Source: an uncultured Fusobacterium sp.
Lineage (GTDB): Bacteria > Fusobacteriota > Fusobacteriia > Fusobacteriales > Fusobacteriaceae
Length of the DNA: 29,905 nt
Assembly (NCBI GenBank): GCA_900542625.1
Contig: UQOH01000017.1
Span: forward strand, 1-29,905
Direction: 5' to 3'
The translations under genes were made by a program, and so were the position numbers. Below, piece by piece: positions 1-8,950 of this stretch. Each line of letters begins with the position of its first letter. Position 1 is the first letter of the stretch. Under the pieces are notes generated by a model. The model was given only the letters and a program-made list of their open reading frames with translations, was not told the origin of the DNA and ran no database searches.

Positions 1-878
1 TCCTAGTTGTTTCTGCAGCTGACGGTCCAATGCCTCAAACAAGAGAACACATCCTATTATCAAGACAGGTTGGAGTTCCTTACATCGTAGTATACTTAAA
101 CAAAGCTGATATGGTAGACGACGAAGAATTATTAGAATTAGTAGAAATGGAAGTAAGAGAAATCTTAAACGAATATGGATTCCCAGGAGACGACGTACCA
201 GTAGTAATCGGATCATCTTTAGGAGCATTAAACGGAGAAGAGAAATGGGTTAACCAAATCATGGCTCTTATGGACGCTGTAGATTCTTACATCCCAACTC
301 CAGAAAGAACAGTTGACCAACCATTCCTAATGCCAATAGAAGACGTATTCACAATTACAGGAAGAGGAACAGTTGTTACAGGAAGAGTAGAAAGAGGAAT
401 CATCAAAGTTGGAGAAGAAGTAGAAATAGTAGGAATCAAACCAACAACAAAAACAACTTGTACAGGAGTAGAAATGTTCAGAAAACTACTTGATCAAGGT
501 CAAGCAGGAGACAACATTGGAGCTCTATTAAGAGGAACTAAGAAAGAAGAAGTAGAAAGAGGACAAGTTCTAGCTAAACCAGGAACAATCCACCCACATA
601 CAAACTTCAACGGAGAAGTTTACGTATTAACTAAAGAAGAGGGAGGAAGACATACTCCATTCTTCACAGGATACAGACCACAATTCTATTTCAGAACAAC
701 AGATATAACAGGAGCAGTAAACTTACCTGAAGGTGTAGAAATGGTAATGCCAGGAGACAACATCACAATGTCAGTAGAATTAATTCACCCAATCGCAATG
801 GAAGTTGGATTAAGATTCGCTATCAGAGAAGGTGGAAGAACAGTAGCTTCTGGAGTAGTATCAGAAATAACTAAATAG
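1..878 (+). CDS. tuf: Elongation factor Tu, 5' end outside window
   Basis: EF-Tu is the GTPase that carries aminoacyl-tRNA to the ribosome. The first whole codon is at position 3, and the reading frame is open from the window edge (LVVSAADGPMPQTREH), so the start lies upstream. The 291 residues seen are roughly the last three quarters of a protein usually near 394 residues. Visible landmarks are the end of the G domain with the NKAD guanine-specificity motif, then domain 2 (FTITGRGTVVTGRVERG) and domain 3 (PFFTGYRPQFYFRTTDITG). Codon choice is strongly biased (AGA for Arg, GGA for Gly), as expected for a highly expressed gene. It ends in TAG and a terminator follows at once, so it is the last gene of its transcript. 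Identification is secure. Confidence 0.98.
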   Translation, partial: LVVSAADGPMPQTREHILLSRQVGVPYIVVYLNKADMVDDEELLELVEMEVREILNEYGFPGDDVPVVIGSSLGALNGEEKWVNQIMALMDAVDSYIPTPERTVDQPFLMPIEDVFTITGRGTVVTGRVERGIIKVGEEVEIVGIKPTTKTTCTGVEMFRKLLDQGQAGDNIGALLRGTKKEEVERGQVLAKPGTIHPHTNFNGEVYVLTKEEGGRHTPFFTGYRPQFYFRTTDITGAVNLPEGVEMVMPGDNITMSVELIHPIAMEVGLRFAIREGGRTVASGVVSEITK

Positions 879-908
879 TTTTTAAACTGAGAAATCAGAG
901 TTAATAGA

Positions 909-940
909 AAAGAGAGGCTTATGCCTCTCTTTTTATTTTT
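909..940. terminator. Bidirectional intrinsic terminator between tuf and the EamA gene
   Basis: A perfect 8-bp stem, AGAGAGGC (911-918) with GCCTCTCT (923-930), has a TTAT loop and is followed by a T-rich run on the plus strand. The opposite strand also has an A/T-rich tail. The two flanking genes converge on it, so it can stop both transcripts. Confidence 0.9.
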
Positions 941-1862
941 GGTTTCTGCTTATTTTTAATATTGCAAAAATAAGAGCTCCTGCCCCTGCAAACTGTACAG
1001 GTGTAAGAAGATGTCCGTTAAAAACATAGTCAAACACAACAGAAGAAATAGGGAAAGAAAGCTCGCATATTGTTGCAACACTTGCATCAATATATCTAAG
1101 TCCTCTGTAATATAAAAGTATTGCTCCGCTTCCGCTTGTAAGACCTATTATACAGAATATCATCCATTCAAAAGGTGTTACATCAAATATAAGTCCAAGC
1201 TGATTATTTGCAAGAACAATTACCAAAGTAATCATAGTTGTAAAAAAATATCTTGTATAAAGAGCTGTAACAAAAGTTGAATGGCTCAATATTCTCTTGC
1301 CGAATACAGTGGCACTTCCAAAAGAAAAAGCTGCCAGAAGAGCATAAAGTGTCGCCATAAAAACATTGCTCGAACTTACTTCTGCCACTCTCGGCAGAGT
1401 AAATTCAAATGTCATTATATATCCTCCTATCAAAGCAAACATTACCCAGTTCAGAAAATTCTTTCCTAATTTTTCCTTAAGAATAATCCTTGCAAGAATA
1501 AGAGCAAAAATAGGCTGTGCTTTCTGCAGCAAAGTCACAACTGTAAGATGCTGGAAATTTACCAGAAAAAGCGACTTTACTATTGAAAGAGTTCCTATGC
1601 ACCCTCCAAAAAGAGCTACAAGAAAATAAAACATTATATCTTTTTTGGGAAGTGCTGCTATGTTTTTCATCTCCCTCTTCCCTATAAAAATACTCATTAC
1701 AAGAAAAGGAAGACAGTGCACAAGAAATACCACAAAGGGCACTTTCAAATGATACAGCCTTGGTGTAAGAACAATTGCATCAAATCCCCATAGAGATGCT
1801 GCAAAGCACACAAGAACCGTTCCTATATATTTTTTGTCCATTTTTTTTACGTTTAACAACAT
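933..1862 (-). CDS. EamA/DMT-family membrane transporter
   Basis: This is a 309-residue integral membrane protein of the drug/metabolite transporter superfamily. Two tandem EamA repeats of about five hydrophobic helices each are visible; the first begins near IGTVLVCFAASLWGFDA and the second near VFMATLYALLAAFSFGSA. Members export metabolites or amino acids; the substrate here cannot be read from sequence. The start was set at the ATG at 1862 because TGGAGG lies 8 bases upstream. A TTG at 1877 is in frame but lies inside that ribosome binding site. The gene begins 18 bases after the polC stop, so it is probably transcribed with polC, and it ends at the shared bidirectional terminator. Confidence 0.9.
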   Translation of the reverse strand: MLLNVKKMDKKYIGTVLVCFAASLWGFDAIVLTPRLYHLKVPFVVFLVHCLPFLVMSIFIGKREMKNIAALPKKDIMFYFLVALFGGCIGTLSIVKSLFLVNFQHLTVVTLLQKAQPIFALILARIILKEKLGKNFLNWVMFALIGGYIMTFEFTLPRVAEVSSSNVFMATLYALLAAFSFGSATVFGKRILSHSTFVTALYTRYFFTTMITLVIVLANNQLGLIFDVTPFEWMIFCIIGLTSGSGAILLYYRGLRYIDASVATICELSFPISSVVFDYVFNGHLLTPVQFAGAGALIFAILKISRNQK

Positions 1863-1880
1863 AAGTGATGCCTCCAAAGT

Positions 1881-4800
1881 TTAGAATAAAGTAATCTGGT
1901 TTGTGTCGTTCAATCCTTTTATAGCATCTAAGCTTTTTAATTTTTCTATTATTGTAGAAGACATTTTTGTTCTTCTCTTTAAATCTTCATATGAAAGGAA
2001 ATCTCCAATCTCTCTTTCTTTAAGAAGATTTTCTATTACAGCTCCTCCAAGACCTGCAATTCCAAGAAGAGGAACTCTTATTTTTCCATCCTCAACAGTA
2101 AATTTAAATCCTTCAGATTTATAAAGATCTATTCCTAAAAACTCAAAACCTCTTGCATGCATCTCTGTTATAATTTCACAAAGGGCAAGCTGTGTTTTCT
2201 TTTTAACATCAAGCTTCATCTCTTTTTTAAGTTCAGCCATTTTTTCTTTAAGAGCAGCCTTATTTCCCATTACCTCAAAATCGAAATCTTCAATTTTTCT
2301 AGTAAGGTAAGCTGCATAGAAAGCAAGAGGATAGTGTACTTTAAAGTATGCAATTCTCATTGCCATCATAACATATGCAACAGCGTGCCCCTTAGGGAAC
2401 ATATATTTTATTCTCTTGCATGATTCAATATACCACTCTTTAATATGGTGCTCTTTCATAAGATTTGAATACTCTTCCCACTGTTCAGGCTCTTTTGAAG
2501 GTTTTCCTTTTCTTACAAACTCCATTATCTTAAAGGCTTTTCCTTTATCAAGTCCCTGATCAATCAGATAGTTCATAATGTCATCACGAACTGTGATGAT
2601 ATCAGAAAGAGTTGCCTCTCCGTTTCTTACAAATTCCTGAGCATTGTTAAGCCAAACGTCTGTACCGTGAGAAAGCCCTGAAATTCTTACAAGCTCTGCA
2701 AATGTTTTTGGAAGTGTATCCACAAGCATCTGTCTTACGAAAGATGTTCCGAACTCAGGAACACCGAAAGTTCCCACTGTTGAATCTATCTCTTCAGGAG
2801 TAACTCCAAGAGCCTCTGTTCCTGAGAATATTTTTAATGTTTCAGGGTCTGCAATAGGAATATCATAAACATTTACTCCTGTGTATTCCTGCAGCATTTT
2901 TATAGTAGTAGGATCGTCGTGTCCAAGTACGTCAAGTTTTACAAGCTGTTCGTCCATTACGTGATAATCAAAGTGTGTTGTGATAGAATCGTTCATCATA
3001 TCATTTGCAGGGTGCTGTATAGGACAGAAATCAAATACGCTTTTTTCTCCAGGAACAATAACCATTCCTCCAGGGTGCTGTCCTGTTGTTTTCTTAGCTC
3101 CCTCGCATTTTGCTGCTTTTCTGATAATCTCAGCTTTGCTTATTGGAAGATTGTTATCCTCATAATATTTTTTTACATAACCAATGGCGTTTTTCTCTGC
3201 AAGAGTTGAAATAGTTCCTGCTTTAAACACGTTTGATTTTCCGAAAAGCTCTTCACAGTATCTGTGGATTTCAGATTGATATTCTCCTGAGAAGTTAAGG
3301 TCAATATCAGGAACCTTATCTCCGTTGAATCCCATGAAAACCTCGAAAGGTATTGAGTGTCCGTCTCTTCTTAGTGGTCTGCCGCATTTTGGACAGATTT
3401 TTTCAGGAAGGTCAACTCCTGCTCCCGGTCTTTCTGTAAACTCTGAATATTTACACTCTGGGTTGTCGCAGATATAGTGAGGATAAAGAGCATTTACCTC
3501 TGTTATTCCCATCATGTATGCTACAAGGGAAGAACCTACAGATCCCCTTGAACCAACCAGATATCCATTATCAAGAGATTTTTTAACCAGCTTTTGTGCA
3601 GAAAGATAAAGAACCGAGAAACCGTTTCCTATGATAGCATTAAGCTCTCTTTCAAGTCTTGCACTTACCACTTCAGGAAGAGGGTCTCCATAAATTCTGT
3701 ATGCTTTCTCATATGTCATACTTCTAACTGTTTCTTCTGCATTATCAAGATGCGGCGGGAAAAATCCGCTTGGAATAGGCTGAACTTTTTCAACCATATC
3801 AGAAATTTTATTTGTGTTTTCCACAATAATCTCTTTTGCTGCTTCCTCTCCAAGATAGCTGAACTCTTCAAGCATTTCATCAGTAGTTCTGAAATAGAAA
3901 CCATTGTCAGTCATATACTGCTCTGCTCTGAATACATTTCCGCTTCCATAAAGAAGAATACTTCTGATATCTTTCTCCTCTTTTTCAAGATAGTGAACAT
4001 TTGAACTTGCTGTAACAAGAATATTACGAGATTTGCATAAATCATAGAAATATTTGTTCATCTTTTCCACTGCCTTAGGAGAGGACATTCTGTTTGTACC
4101 GTCAGCATCAATAAACTCGCTGTATGCCTCTTTTGGCAGAAGTTCTACATAGTCGTAAAAATCCACTGCTTTTTCAACTTCAGCAAAATTATAATCAAGA
4201 TAATCAAGAACAAGCTCACTTGTATTCATAAAGTGGACTGTGTTTGACACTCCGATTATAAGCCCCTCTCTCAATCTTTTTAAATCACTTCTTGTAACTC
4301 TCGGCTTTTTATTTCCGAAGTTATCTTTGTGGGCTATTGAAACAAGCTGATACATATTTTTAAGTCCTGTAAGATTTTTTACAAGAACAATAACATTTGA
4401 TGTATCTTGTTTCTGAATATTAAGAGGGAATCCGCCGTTTATATCTTTAAGATTTGTTATTCCTTTTTCAAGATATTTTTCAAGGAAGATTATAAACATT
4501 CCTGCTGTTGCCTGTGAGTCATCAACTGCCCTGTGGTGGTTTTCAAGAGAAACACCAAGTTTTTTAGTAAGACTTCCAAGTCCGTATCCTTTCATATCAG
4601 GAAGAACATCTCTTGCCATTTGAAGTGTATCTATTACAGAAGGATTATAATCTATATTTAAAATTCTTTTGCACTCTCTTCTTATGAAACTCATGTCAAA
4701 TCTGGCATTGTGTGCAACCATTGTAGCGTCTCCCGCAAACTCCATAAATTTAGGAAGCACCTCTTCAATAGAAGGCATATCAGCAACCATAGGGTTTGTG

Positions 4801-6224
4801 ATATTTGTAATTTCCTGAATCTTTTGAGGAATAGGCATTCCCGGATTAATAAGCTGTGAAAAACTGTCAACAATTCTTGTTCCCTGCACTTTGATTGCCC
4901 CTATCTCGATTATAGGGTGTTCATGTGAATTCAAACCAAATGTTTCCAAGTCAAAAACAATATATGTTTCATCTGTAATAAGCATATCTTTTGGGTTTGT
5001 TATCATTGGCTTTTCATCGTCAACCATATACATTTCGCATCCAAGAATAACTTTAAAATTTTCATCTTTTTTAGTTTCTTTGTATGCAAAAGGGAAAGTG
5101 TGAACAACAGAATAATCTGTTATTGCCATACTTGTGTGCCCGTAAGATTTTGCTCTTTTAATAAGGTCTTTTATCTCTGTTACCCCTACCATCTCACTCA
5201 TTTTGCTGTGAGTATGAAGTTCTGTCATTTTTTCAGGAGCATTGTCTTTCTTGCTTTGTTTTTCATGTTCAAGTTTATTAATGCTGCTAAGCATTAATAT
5301 CTCTTCGTTGTCATCAAATTTATCTATCTGTTTTCTTCCGTTTACTTTTATAAAGTCACCGACTTTTACATCAATATCTTCTCCGCCTTTTGAAAACATC
5401 TTTGTAGTAACAGAGTTTGTGTTATCTGTTATTCTTATAACATAAAGAATATTTCCAGTTTTAAGCTCTCTTTTATCAATGTTGAAAACTTCTCCCTGAA
5501 GAACACACACATCGTTTTCATATATCTCTCCAAACTCTTTAAGAGGAATTGGAGTTCCTTTAATATCTTTAGTTTTTCTGCTTGAAACAGCATTATATGT
5601 TTTTCCCTGCTGATATCCTCCGTTATTTCCCGAATTCTGCGAAGAATTTCCTATATTTTTCTGCTGTTCCTCATCCATTTTTTTAGTAAGAGTAATCATA
5701 ACCTCATCAAGCTTGTTTTCAACTGCCTCAAGCTCTTTTGAAAAATCTCCCGGAATAAAATGCACTGCAAATTCTCTTATTCCATATTCATTAAGAAGAT
5801 TTTCAAGTTTAAGATTTATCTTCGATTCATAAAGAGTTTCTATTGCAAGTTCGTTTTTAAGCTCAATTAAGATTTTTCTCTCTTCTATTTTTATTCTGTA
5901 TAGATAAAGAAATGACCTTGAAACTGCATTTTTCTTTTTAAGCTCATTTATTACTTTTTCAGTAATCTGCAGCAGGTCATTTCTAGTTATCTCATTATTT
6001 TCATATTCAATTTCAAATTCTACACTCAGACTGTCTCCAAATTTTTTGTGGAGGTCATCACAGACTTTATCAGTTTCGCATATGTAACAAGGTCCGCCCA
6101 TAATGCAAGAGATTTTAAGTTTTTTGATTCTTTCATCAAATGTAATCTCTCTTACTTTTATATTTTCTGCACCTGCATTTTTAAAAAAGTCAGGCCTTGT
6201 TTTTATAGTAACTCTTTTACCCAT
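1881..6224 (-). CDS. polC: DNA polymerase III alpha subunit, PolC type
   Basis: PolC is the replicative DNA polymerase with built-in 3'-5' proofreading found in Firmicutes, Fusobacteria and relatives. The 1447 residues match the usual length (about 1440). Domain order: N-terminal region, OB fold near 235-320, PHP domain beginning at LHTHSKMSE (about 338), an inserted DEDD exonuclease with VFDLETFGL (about 427), HNARFDMSF (about 508) and HHRAVDDS (about 565), then the polymerase with RGSVGSS (about 895), a Cys4 zinc site (CDNPEC and CPKCG) and the catalytic PDIDLNFSGEYQ (about 978). All key motifs look intact. The start has TCCGGAGG upstream. The preceding methyltransferase gene ends in a hairpin, so polC may have its own promoter or depend on read-through. 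Identification is secure. Confidence 0.98.
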   Translation of the reverse strand: MGKRVTIKTRPDFFKNAGAENIKVREITFDERIKKLKISCIMGGPCYICETDKVCDDLHKKFGDSLSVEFEIEYENNEITRNDLLQITEKVINELKKKNAVSRSFLYLYRIKIEERKILIELKNELAIETLYESKINLKLENLLNEYGIREFAVHFIPGDFSKELEAVENKLDEVMITLTKKMDEEQQKNIGNSSQNSGNNGGYQQGKTYNAVSSRKTKDIKGTPIPLKEFGEIYENDVCVLQGEVFNIDKRELKTGNILYVIRITDNTNSVTTKMFSKGGEDIDVKVGDFIKVNGRKQIDKFDDNEEILMLSSINKLEHEKQSKKDNAPEKMTELHTHSKMSEMVGVTEIKDLIKRAKSYGHTSMAITDYSVVHTFPFAYKETKKDENFKVILGCEMYMVDDEKPMITNPKDMLITDETYIVFDLETFGLNSHEHPIIEIGAIKVQGTRIVDSFSQLINPGMPIPQKIQEITNITNPMVADMPSIEEVLPKFMEFAGDATMVAHNARFDMSFIRRECKRILNIDYNPSVIDTLQMARDVLPDMKGYGLGSLTKKLGVSLENHHRAVDDSQATAGMFIIFLEKYLEKGITNLKDINGGFPLNIQKQDTSNVIVLVKNLTGLKNMYQLVSIAHKDNFGNKKPRVTRSDLKRLREGLIIGVSNTVHFMNTSELVLDYLDYNFAEVEKAVDFYDYVELLPKEAYSEFIDADGTNRMSSPKAVEKMNKYFYDLCKSRNILVTASSNVHYLEKEEKDIRSILLYGSGNVFRAEQYMTDNGFYFRTTDEMLEEFSYLGEEAAKEIIVENTNKISDMVEKVQPIPSGFFPPHLDNAEETVRSMTYEKAYRIYGDPLPEVVSARLERELNAIIGNGFSVLYLSAQKLVKKSLDNGYLVGSRGSVGSSLVAYMMGITEVNALYPHYICDNPECKYSEFTERPGAGVDLPEKICPKCGRPLRRDGHSIPFEVFMGFNGDKVPDIDLNFSGEYQSEIHRYCEELFGKSNVFKAGTISTLAEKNAIGYVKKYYEDNNLPISKAEIIRKAAKCEGAKKTTGQHPGGMVIVPGEKSVFDFCPIQHPANDMMNDSITTHFDYHVMDEQLVKLDVLGHDDPTTIKMLQEYTGVNVYDIPIADPETLKIFSGTEALGVTPEEIDSTVGTFGVPEFGTSFVRQMLVDTLPKTFAELVRISGLSHGTDVWLNNAQEFVRNGEATLSDIITVRDDIMNYLIDQGLDKGKAFKIMEFVRKGKPSKEPEQWEEYSNLMKEHHIKEWYIESCKRIKYMFPKGHAVAYVMMAMRIAYFKVHYPLAFYAAYLTRKIEDFDFEVMGNKAALKEKMAELKKEMKLDVKKKTQLALCEIITEMHARGFEFLGIDLYKSEGFKFTVEDGKIRVPLLGIAGLGGAVIENLLKEREIGDFLSYEDLKRRTKMSSTIIEKLKSLDAIKGLNDTNQITLF

Positions 6225-6249
6225 TATATCCTCCGGATTATGCTGAACA

Positions 6250-6291
6250 ATAAGAAACAGAGTTTGGGATTAATTTTCTCCCAAAACTCTG
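6250..6291 (-). terminator. Probable intrinsic (attenuating) terminator before polC
   Basis: On the minus strand, CAGAGTTTTGGGA (6291-6279) can pair with TCCCAAACTCTG (6269-6258) with one bulged base, followed by TTTCTT. The stem overlaps the last codons of the SPOUT methyltransferase gene. The interrupted T-run suggests partial termination, so some read-through into polC is likely. Confidence 0.6.
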
Positions 6292-6833
6292 TCTAAAATA
6301 ATAGCAACAGCTGCTCTTACAGAAAGGTGATTATATTTTGTGTTTCCTCTGATAGGCTCTAAAATATAATCTGACATATCCATAACTTCCTGAATAAGTC
6401 CCCATCCAGTTCCAAAAAGGAAAAGATAAGGCTTATCATCTGAAAATACTTTTTCAGAAAGCCCTTTGTAGCTTATAGAGTTAGGAAATATGTGAGCAGA
6501 AGTTGTTATAATAACAGGTTTCTGTCCCTCTCTTGCCTCTATATCAGCAATACACTGTTCTATTGAATCTTTTACTCTTGTAATAGTAAAAGCTGATTCT
6601 CTGTCTTTGTTGTATTCTCCTCCTGTTCCGTCCTGCCAGTAACCGATAATTCTTTCTGTAAGCTGTTTCTGAGCCTCAACAGGAACAATAAGGTTGTATT
6701 CTTTAACATCATAAGTTTTACAGCTTCTTGATATATCATGAATATCAAAGTTTGTAACAGATGTACATACAATATCTTTTCTTTTGTTATATACAGGATA
6801 GTGTACAAGTCCTAAATATATTTTGTCTCTCAT
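6270..6833 (-). CDS. SPOUT-fold RNA methyltransferase (TM1570-like family)
   Basis: This 187-residue protein resembles the small SAM-dependent RNA methyltransferase family typified by Thermotoga TM1570 (PF09936 by recollection), which is known to sit in trmD operons. Supporting features are the N-terminal LGLVHYPVYNK, the central TTSAHIFPNSISY and the C-terminal FLFGTGWGL...ILEPIRG...YNHLSVRAAVAIILDR. The last part fits the trefoil-knot SAM-binding region of SPOUT enzymes. Its target nucleotide is unknown to me. It starts 4 bases after the upstream gene, with AAGGGTGA as ribosome binding site, so it is translated from the trmD transcript. A terminator-like hairpin overlaps its 3' end. Confidence is good for the fold and family, none for the substrate. 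Confidence 0.8.
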   Translation of the reverse strand: MRDKIYLGLVHYPVYNKRKDIVCTSVTNFDIHDISRSCKTYDVKEYNLIVPVEAQKQLTERIIGYWQDGTGGEYNKDRESAFTITRVKDSIEQCIADIEAREGQKPVIITTSAHIFPNSISYKGLSEKVFSDDKPYLFLFGTGWGLIQEVMDMSDYILEPIRGNTKYNHLSVRAAVAIILDRVLGEN

Positions 6834-6837
6834 AAAT

Positions 6838-7362
6838 CTATTTCACCCTTTCTAAACTGTTTGAATAAGTTTCTATTTTATCAACATAATACTGTGCATC
6901 TTCTTCCAGAATTTTCTGATATCTTTCAGTAAGTTTTTTTACAGCTTTTGCAGGAGAACCTAAAATAAGGCTTCCCTCTTCCTGATCTTTAAAAGATGAA
7001 CTTACAAGAGAGTTTGCACCTACAAGTGAATTTGGAGGAATTACAGCTCCGTTAAGAATTGTGCTTCCCATACCGATAACACAGTTATCTCCTATTGTGC
7101 ACCCATGAATAACACAATTATGCCCTATGGTAACATTTTTCCCGATAACCACATCATTTTCTTTATCTCCGTGAATAGTAACATTATCCTGAATATTTGA
7201 TCTGTCTCCTATACGGATATCGCATACATCTCCTCTTACCACAGCTGAAAACCATACAGATACATTTTTCCCTGTATAAACTCTTCCAATAACTGCTGCA
7301 TTTTCAGCAACAAAACTATTTTCGCCCATTTCAGGCTCAATACCGTTTAATTTATAAATCAT
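6838..7362 (-). CDS. Gamma-carbonic-anhydrase-like hexapeptide-repeat protein
   Basis: This 174-residue left-handed beta-helix protein belongs to the YrdA/PaaY/CaiE gamma-carbonic-anhydrase-like family. Hexapeptide repeats run from about residue 15 to 130 (IGRVYTGKNVSVWFSAVVRG onward). The three metal-binding histidine positions of the family are present in TIHGD and in IGHNCVIHG. Many family members bind Zn or Fe without proven carbonic anhydrase activity, so the reaction is uncertain. The start was set at the ATG at 7362, preceded by AAGGAAG, rather than an in-frame TTG at 7380. It overlaps the trmD stop by 11 bases, implying translational coupling. Its place inside an RNA-modification operon is not explained by its family. 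Confidence 0.88.
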   Translation of the reverse strand: MIYKLNGIEPEMGENSFVAENAAVIGRVYTGKNVSVWFSAVVRGDVCDIRIGDRSNIQDNVTIHGDKENDVVIGKNVTIGHNCVIHGCTIGDNCVIGMGSTILNGAVIPPNSLVGANSLVSSSFKDQEEGSLILGSPAKAVKKLTERYQKILEEDAQYYVDKIETYSNSLERVK

Positions 7363-8089
7363 TTTTATCTTCCTTTTCAAGTTCAGCTTTTATTTCGTTC
7401 ATTAATTTTCTTTCCAGTTTAGAGAACTCTCTGTTTTCCAATAAATCAGGTCTTCTTAAATATGTTCTCTTAAGGCTTTCTTTCATTCTCCACTCTTTTA
7501 TATTTTTGTGGTTTCCTGAAAGAAGAACATCCGGAACTTTAAGTCCCATATATTCAGCAGGTCTTGTATAGTGGGGATAATCTAAAAGTCCGTTAAAAAA
7601 AGAATCATTTTCATATGAGGCTTGTGTAATTACTCCCGGAATAAGTCTTGCTACAGCATCTACCATAACCATGGCAGGAAGTTCTCCTCCTGTAAGAACA
7701 AAATCCCCGATAGATACTTCCATATCTACTTTTTCTGCAACAACTCTTTCATCAATTCCCTCATAATGCCCTGCTATAATTGTAATTTCTTCTTCATCTT
7801 TCAGCTGAAGAGCAAGAGCCTGATCAAACTTCACTCCCTGAGGAGATGTATATATAACTTTTCCTCCGCAGTTTTCAAGAGCTCTGAAAAGAGGTTCAGG
7901 TTTCATAACCATTCCTCCCTCTCCTCCGAAAGGAGTATCATCAGCCTGCTGATGTTTGTCAAAACAAAAATCTCTGATATTTATAATATTTATATCTATA
8001 AGATTGTTTTTTACAGCTCTTCCTATTATGCTCTGTGTTTTAAAAGCACTGAAGAGCTCTGGAAATAAAGTTAAAATATTTACTTTCAA
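7352..8089 (-). CDS. trmD: tRNA (guanine-N1)-methyltransferase TrmD
   Basis: TrmD makes m1G37 next to the anticodon and so prevents +1 frameshifting. The 245 residues are the usual length. Family marks are the N-terminal MKVNILTLFPELF, the SAM-binding trefoil knot DFVLTGGELPAMVMVDAVARL, and the PHYTRPAEYMGLKVPDVLLSG motif. The start is a TTG at 8089. It is supported because AGGAG sits at normal distance upstream, and because the protein begins exactly where the family does. It follows rimM by 9 bases and overlaps the carbonic-anhydrase-like gene. Identification is secure. Confidence 0.97.
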   Translation of the reverse strand: MKVNILTLFPELFSAFKTQSIIGRAVKNNLIDINIINIRDFCFDKHQQADDTPFGGEGGMVMKPEPLFRALENCGGKVIYTSPQGVKFDQALALQLKDEEEITIIAGHYEGIDERVVAEKVDMEVSIGDFVLTGGELPAMVMVDAVARLIPGVITQASYENDSFFNGLLDYPHYTRPAEYMGLKVPDVLLSGNHKNIKEWRMKESLKRTYLRRPDLLENREFSKLERKLMNEIKAELEKEDKNDL

Positions 8090-8098
8090 AATTTTCTC

Positions 8099-8680
8099 CT
8101 ATTCTTCCTCTTCCATCTCTTCAATTTCTTCAAAATCGTCCTCATCAGACTCATCATTTTTATACTGAGCACCTTTTGGATTTCTCATTCCATCTAAAAG
8201 TTCAACAAGAATCTCTTTTTTATCAAAATCAATATCTTTTATAAAATGCTCAATGTTTGGAATAAGAGTTTCTGTGTTTTCATCTTCTGCAACAATAATA
8301 TCATGTGCAGCAGTATCAAAAACATCAGTAACTTTTCCTATGTTTTCATTGTCTGTTGTAACAACTGTCATTCCCAAAAGGTCTTCTAAAAGATATTCAT
8401 CTTCAGACATTCCAAGAATATCTCTGTTAATTTTAACAAAACCTCCTGCAAGAAGATTTCCCTCTGTTTTGTTTGTAATCTCTTCAAACTCTATAACCAC
8501 TTTGTCAGCCACAAGGTTTGAAAGTTTTTTTACAGAAAGAATTTTTTTCTCTCCGCTAGGCTTTTCTACTAAAACTCTTTCACCAATAAGAATTGAAGGG
8601 TCGCTTAAGCTGATATTTGCTTTTACAGCTCCTTTTAAATGGTGAGTTCCTGTTATTTTTCCTATTGTAACTAAATCCAT
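8099..8680 (-). CDS. rimM: Ribosome maturation factor RimM
   Basis: RimM binds ribosomal protein S19 and assists assembly of the 30S head. The N-terminal RimM domain starts at LVTIGKITGTHHLKGAVK, and the PRC-barrel follows (about residues 95-170, with EYLLEDLLGMTVV...IPNIEHFIKDID). At 193 residues it is longer than the usual 165-180. The excess is a very acidic tail after GAQYKND (Glu/Asp-rich to the end, EIEEMEEEE). The ribosome binding site is weak (GGTGAT). It sits in the canonical order khpA-rimM-trmD. Identification is secure; the tail is the only oddity. Confidence 0.96.
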   Translation of the reverse strand: MDLVTIGKITGTHHLKGAVKANISLSDPSILIGERVLVEKPSGEKKILSVKKLSNLVADKVVIEFEEITNKTEGNLLAGGFVKINRDILGMSEDEYLLEDLLGMTVVTTDNENIGKVTDVFDTAAHDIIVAEDENTETLIPNIEHFIKDIDFDKKEILVELLDGMRNPKGAQYKNDESDEDDFEEIEEMEEEE

Positions 8681-8693
8681 GAAATCACCGGAC

Positions 8694-8933
8694 CTAGTCT
8701 AAAAATTCAACGTTAACGTTTAATTTATCTTTTACTCCTGCTGCCTGCATAACTCCTCTTATAGCATTTGCAGTAAGTCCGTTTTTACCTATAACTCTTC
8801 CCATTTCTCCTTCAGCAACATTTACTTTAAAGATAATAGTATCATCTATAAGTTCGTAAGTAATTCTTACTTCATCTTGTTTTTCAACAAGTCCTTTTAA
8901 AATATAACTTAATAGAGCTTCTAATTTTTCCAT
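8694..8933 (-). CDS. khpA: KH-domain RNA-binding protein KhpA
   Basis: This is a 79-residue single KH domain protein, the usual size for KhpA/YlqC. The RNA-gripping GxxG loop is visible as VIGKNGLTANAIRGVMQAAG. KhpA proteins usually work with KhpB/Jag as an RNA chaperone affecting cell division and elongation; KhpB is not in this window. The start was placed at the ATG at 8933 because AGGAGGAAAAA lies just upstream. An in-frame TTG at 8969 would add 12 residues that overlap the preceding gene. It lies between the DUF4911-like gene and rimM, matching the common khpA-rimM-trmD order. Confidence 0.93.
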   Translation of the reverse strand: MEKLEALLSYILKGLVEKQDEVRITYELIDDTIIFKVNVAEGEMGRVIGKNGLTANAIRGVMQAAGVKDKLNVNVEFLD

Positions 8934-8950
8934 TTTTTCCTCCTGAATTT

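Noticed and set aside
1862..1877. TTG at 1877 as start of the EamA transporter
   Set aside because: It overlaps the TGGAGG that serves the ATG at 1862.
3594..4004. Plus-strand open frame opposite polC with apparent Cys and His clusters
   Set aside because: The polC frame is intact with conserved motifs across this stretch; the Cys/His content comes from the reverse complement of its codons.
8253..8645. Long open frame on the plus strand opposite rimM
   Set aside because: It is a mirror frame of a well-identified gene, has no ribosome binding site and gives a Ser/Phe-rich sequence typical of antisense to AT-rich coding DNA.
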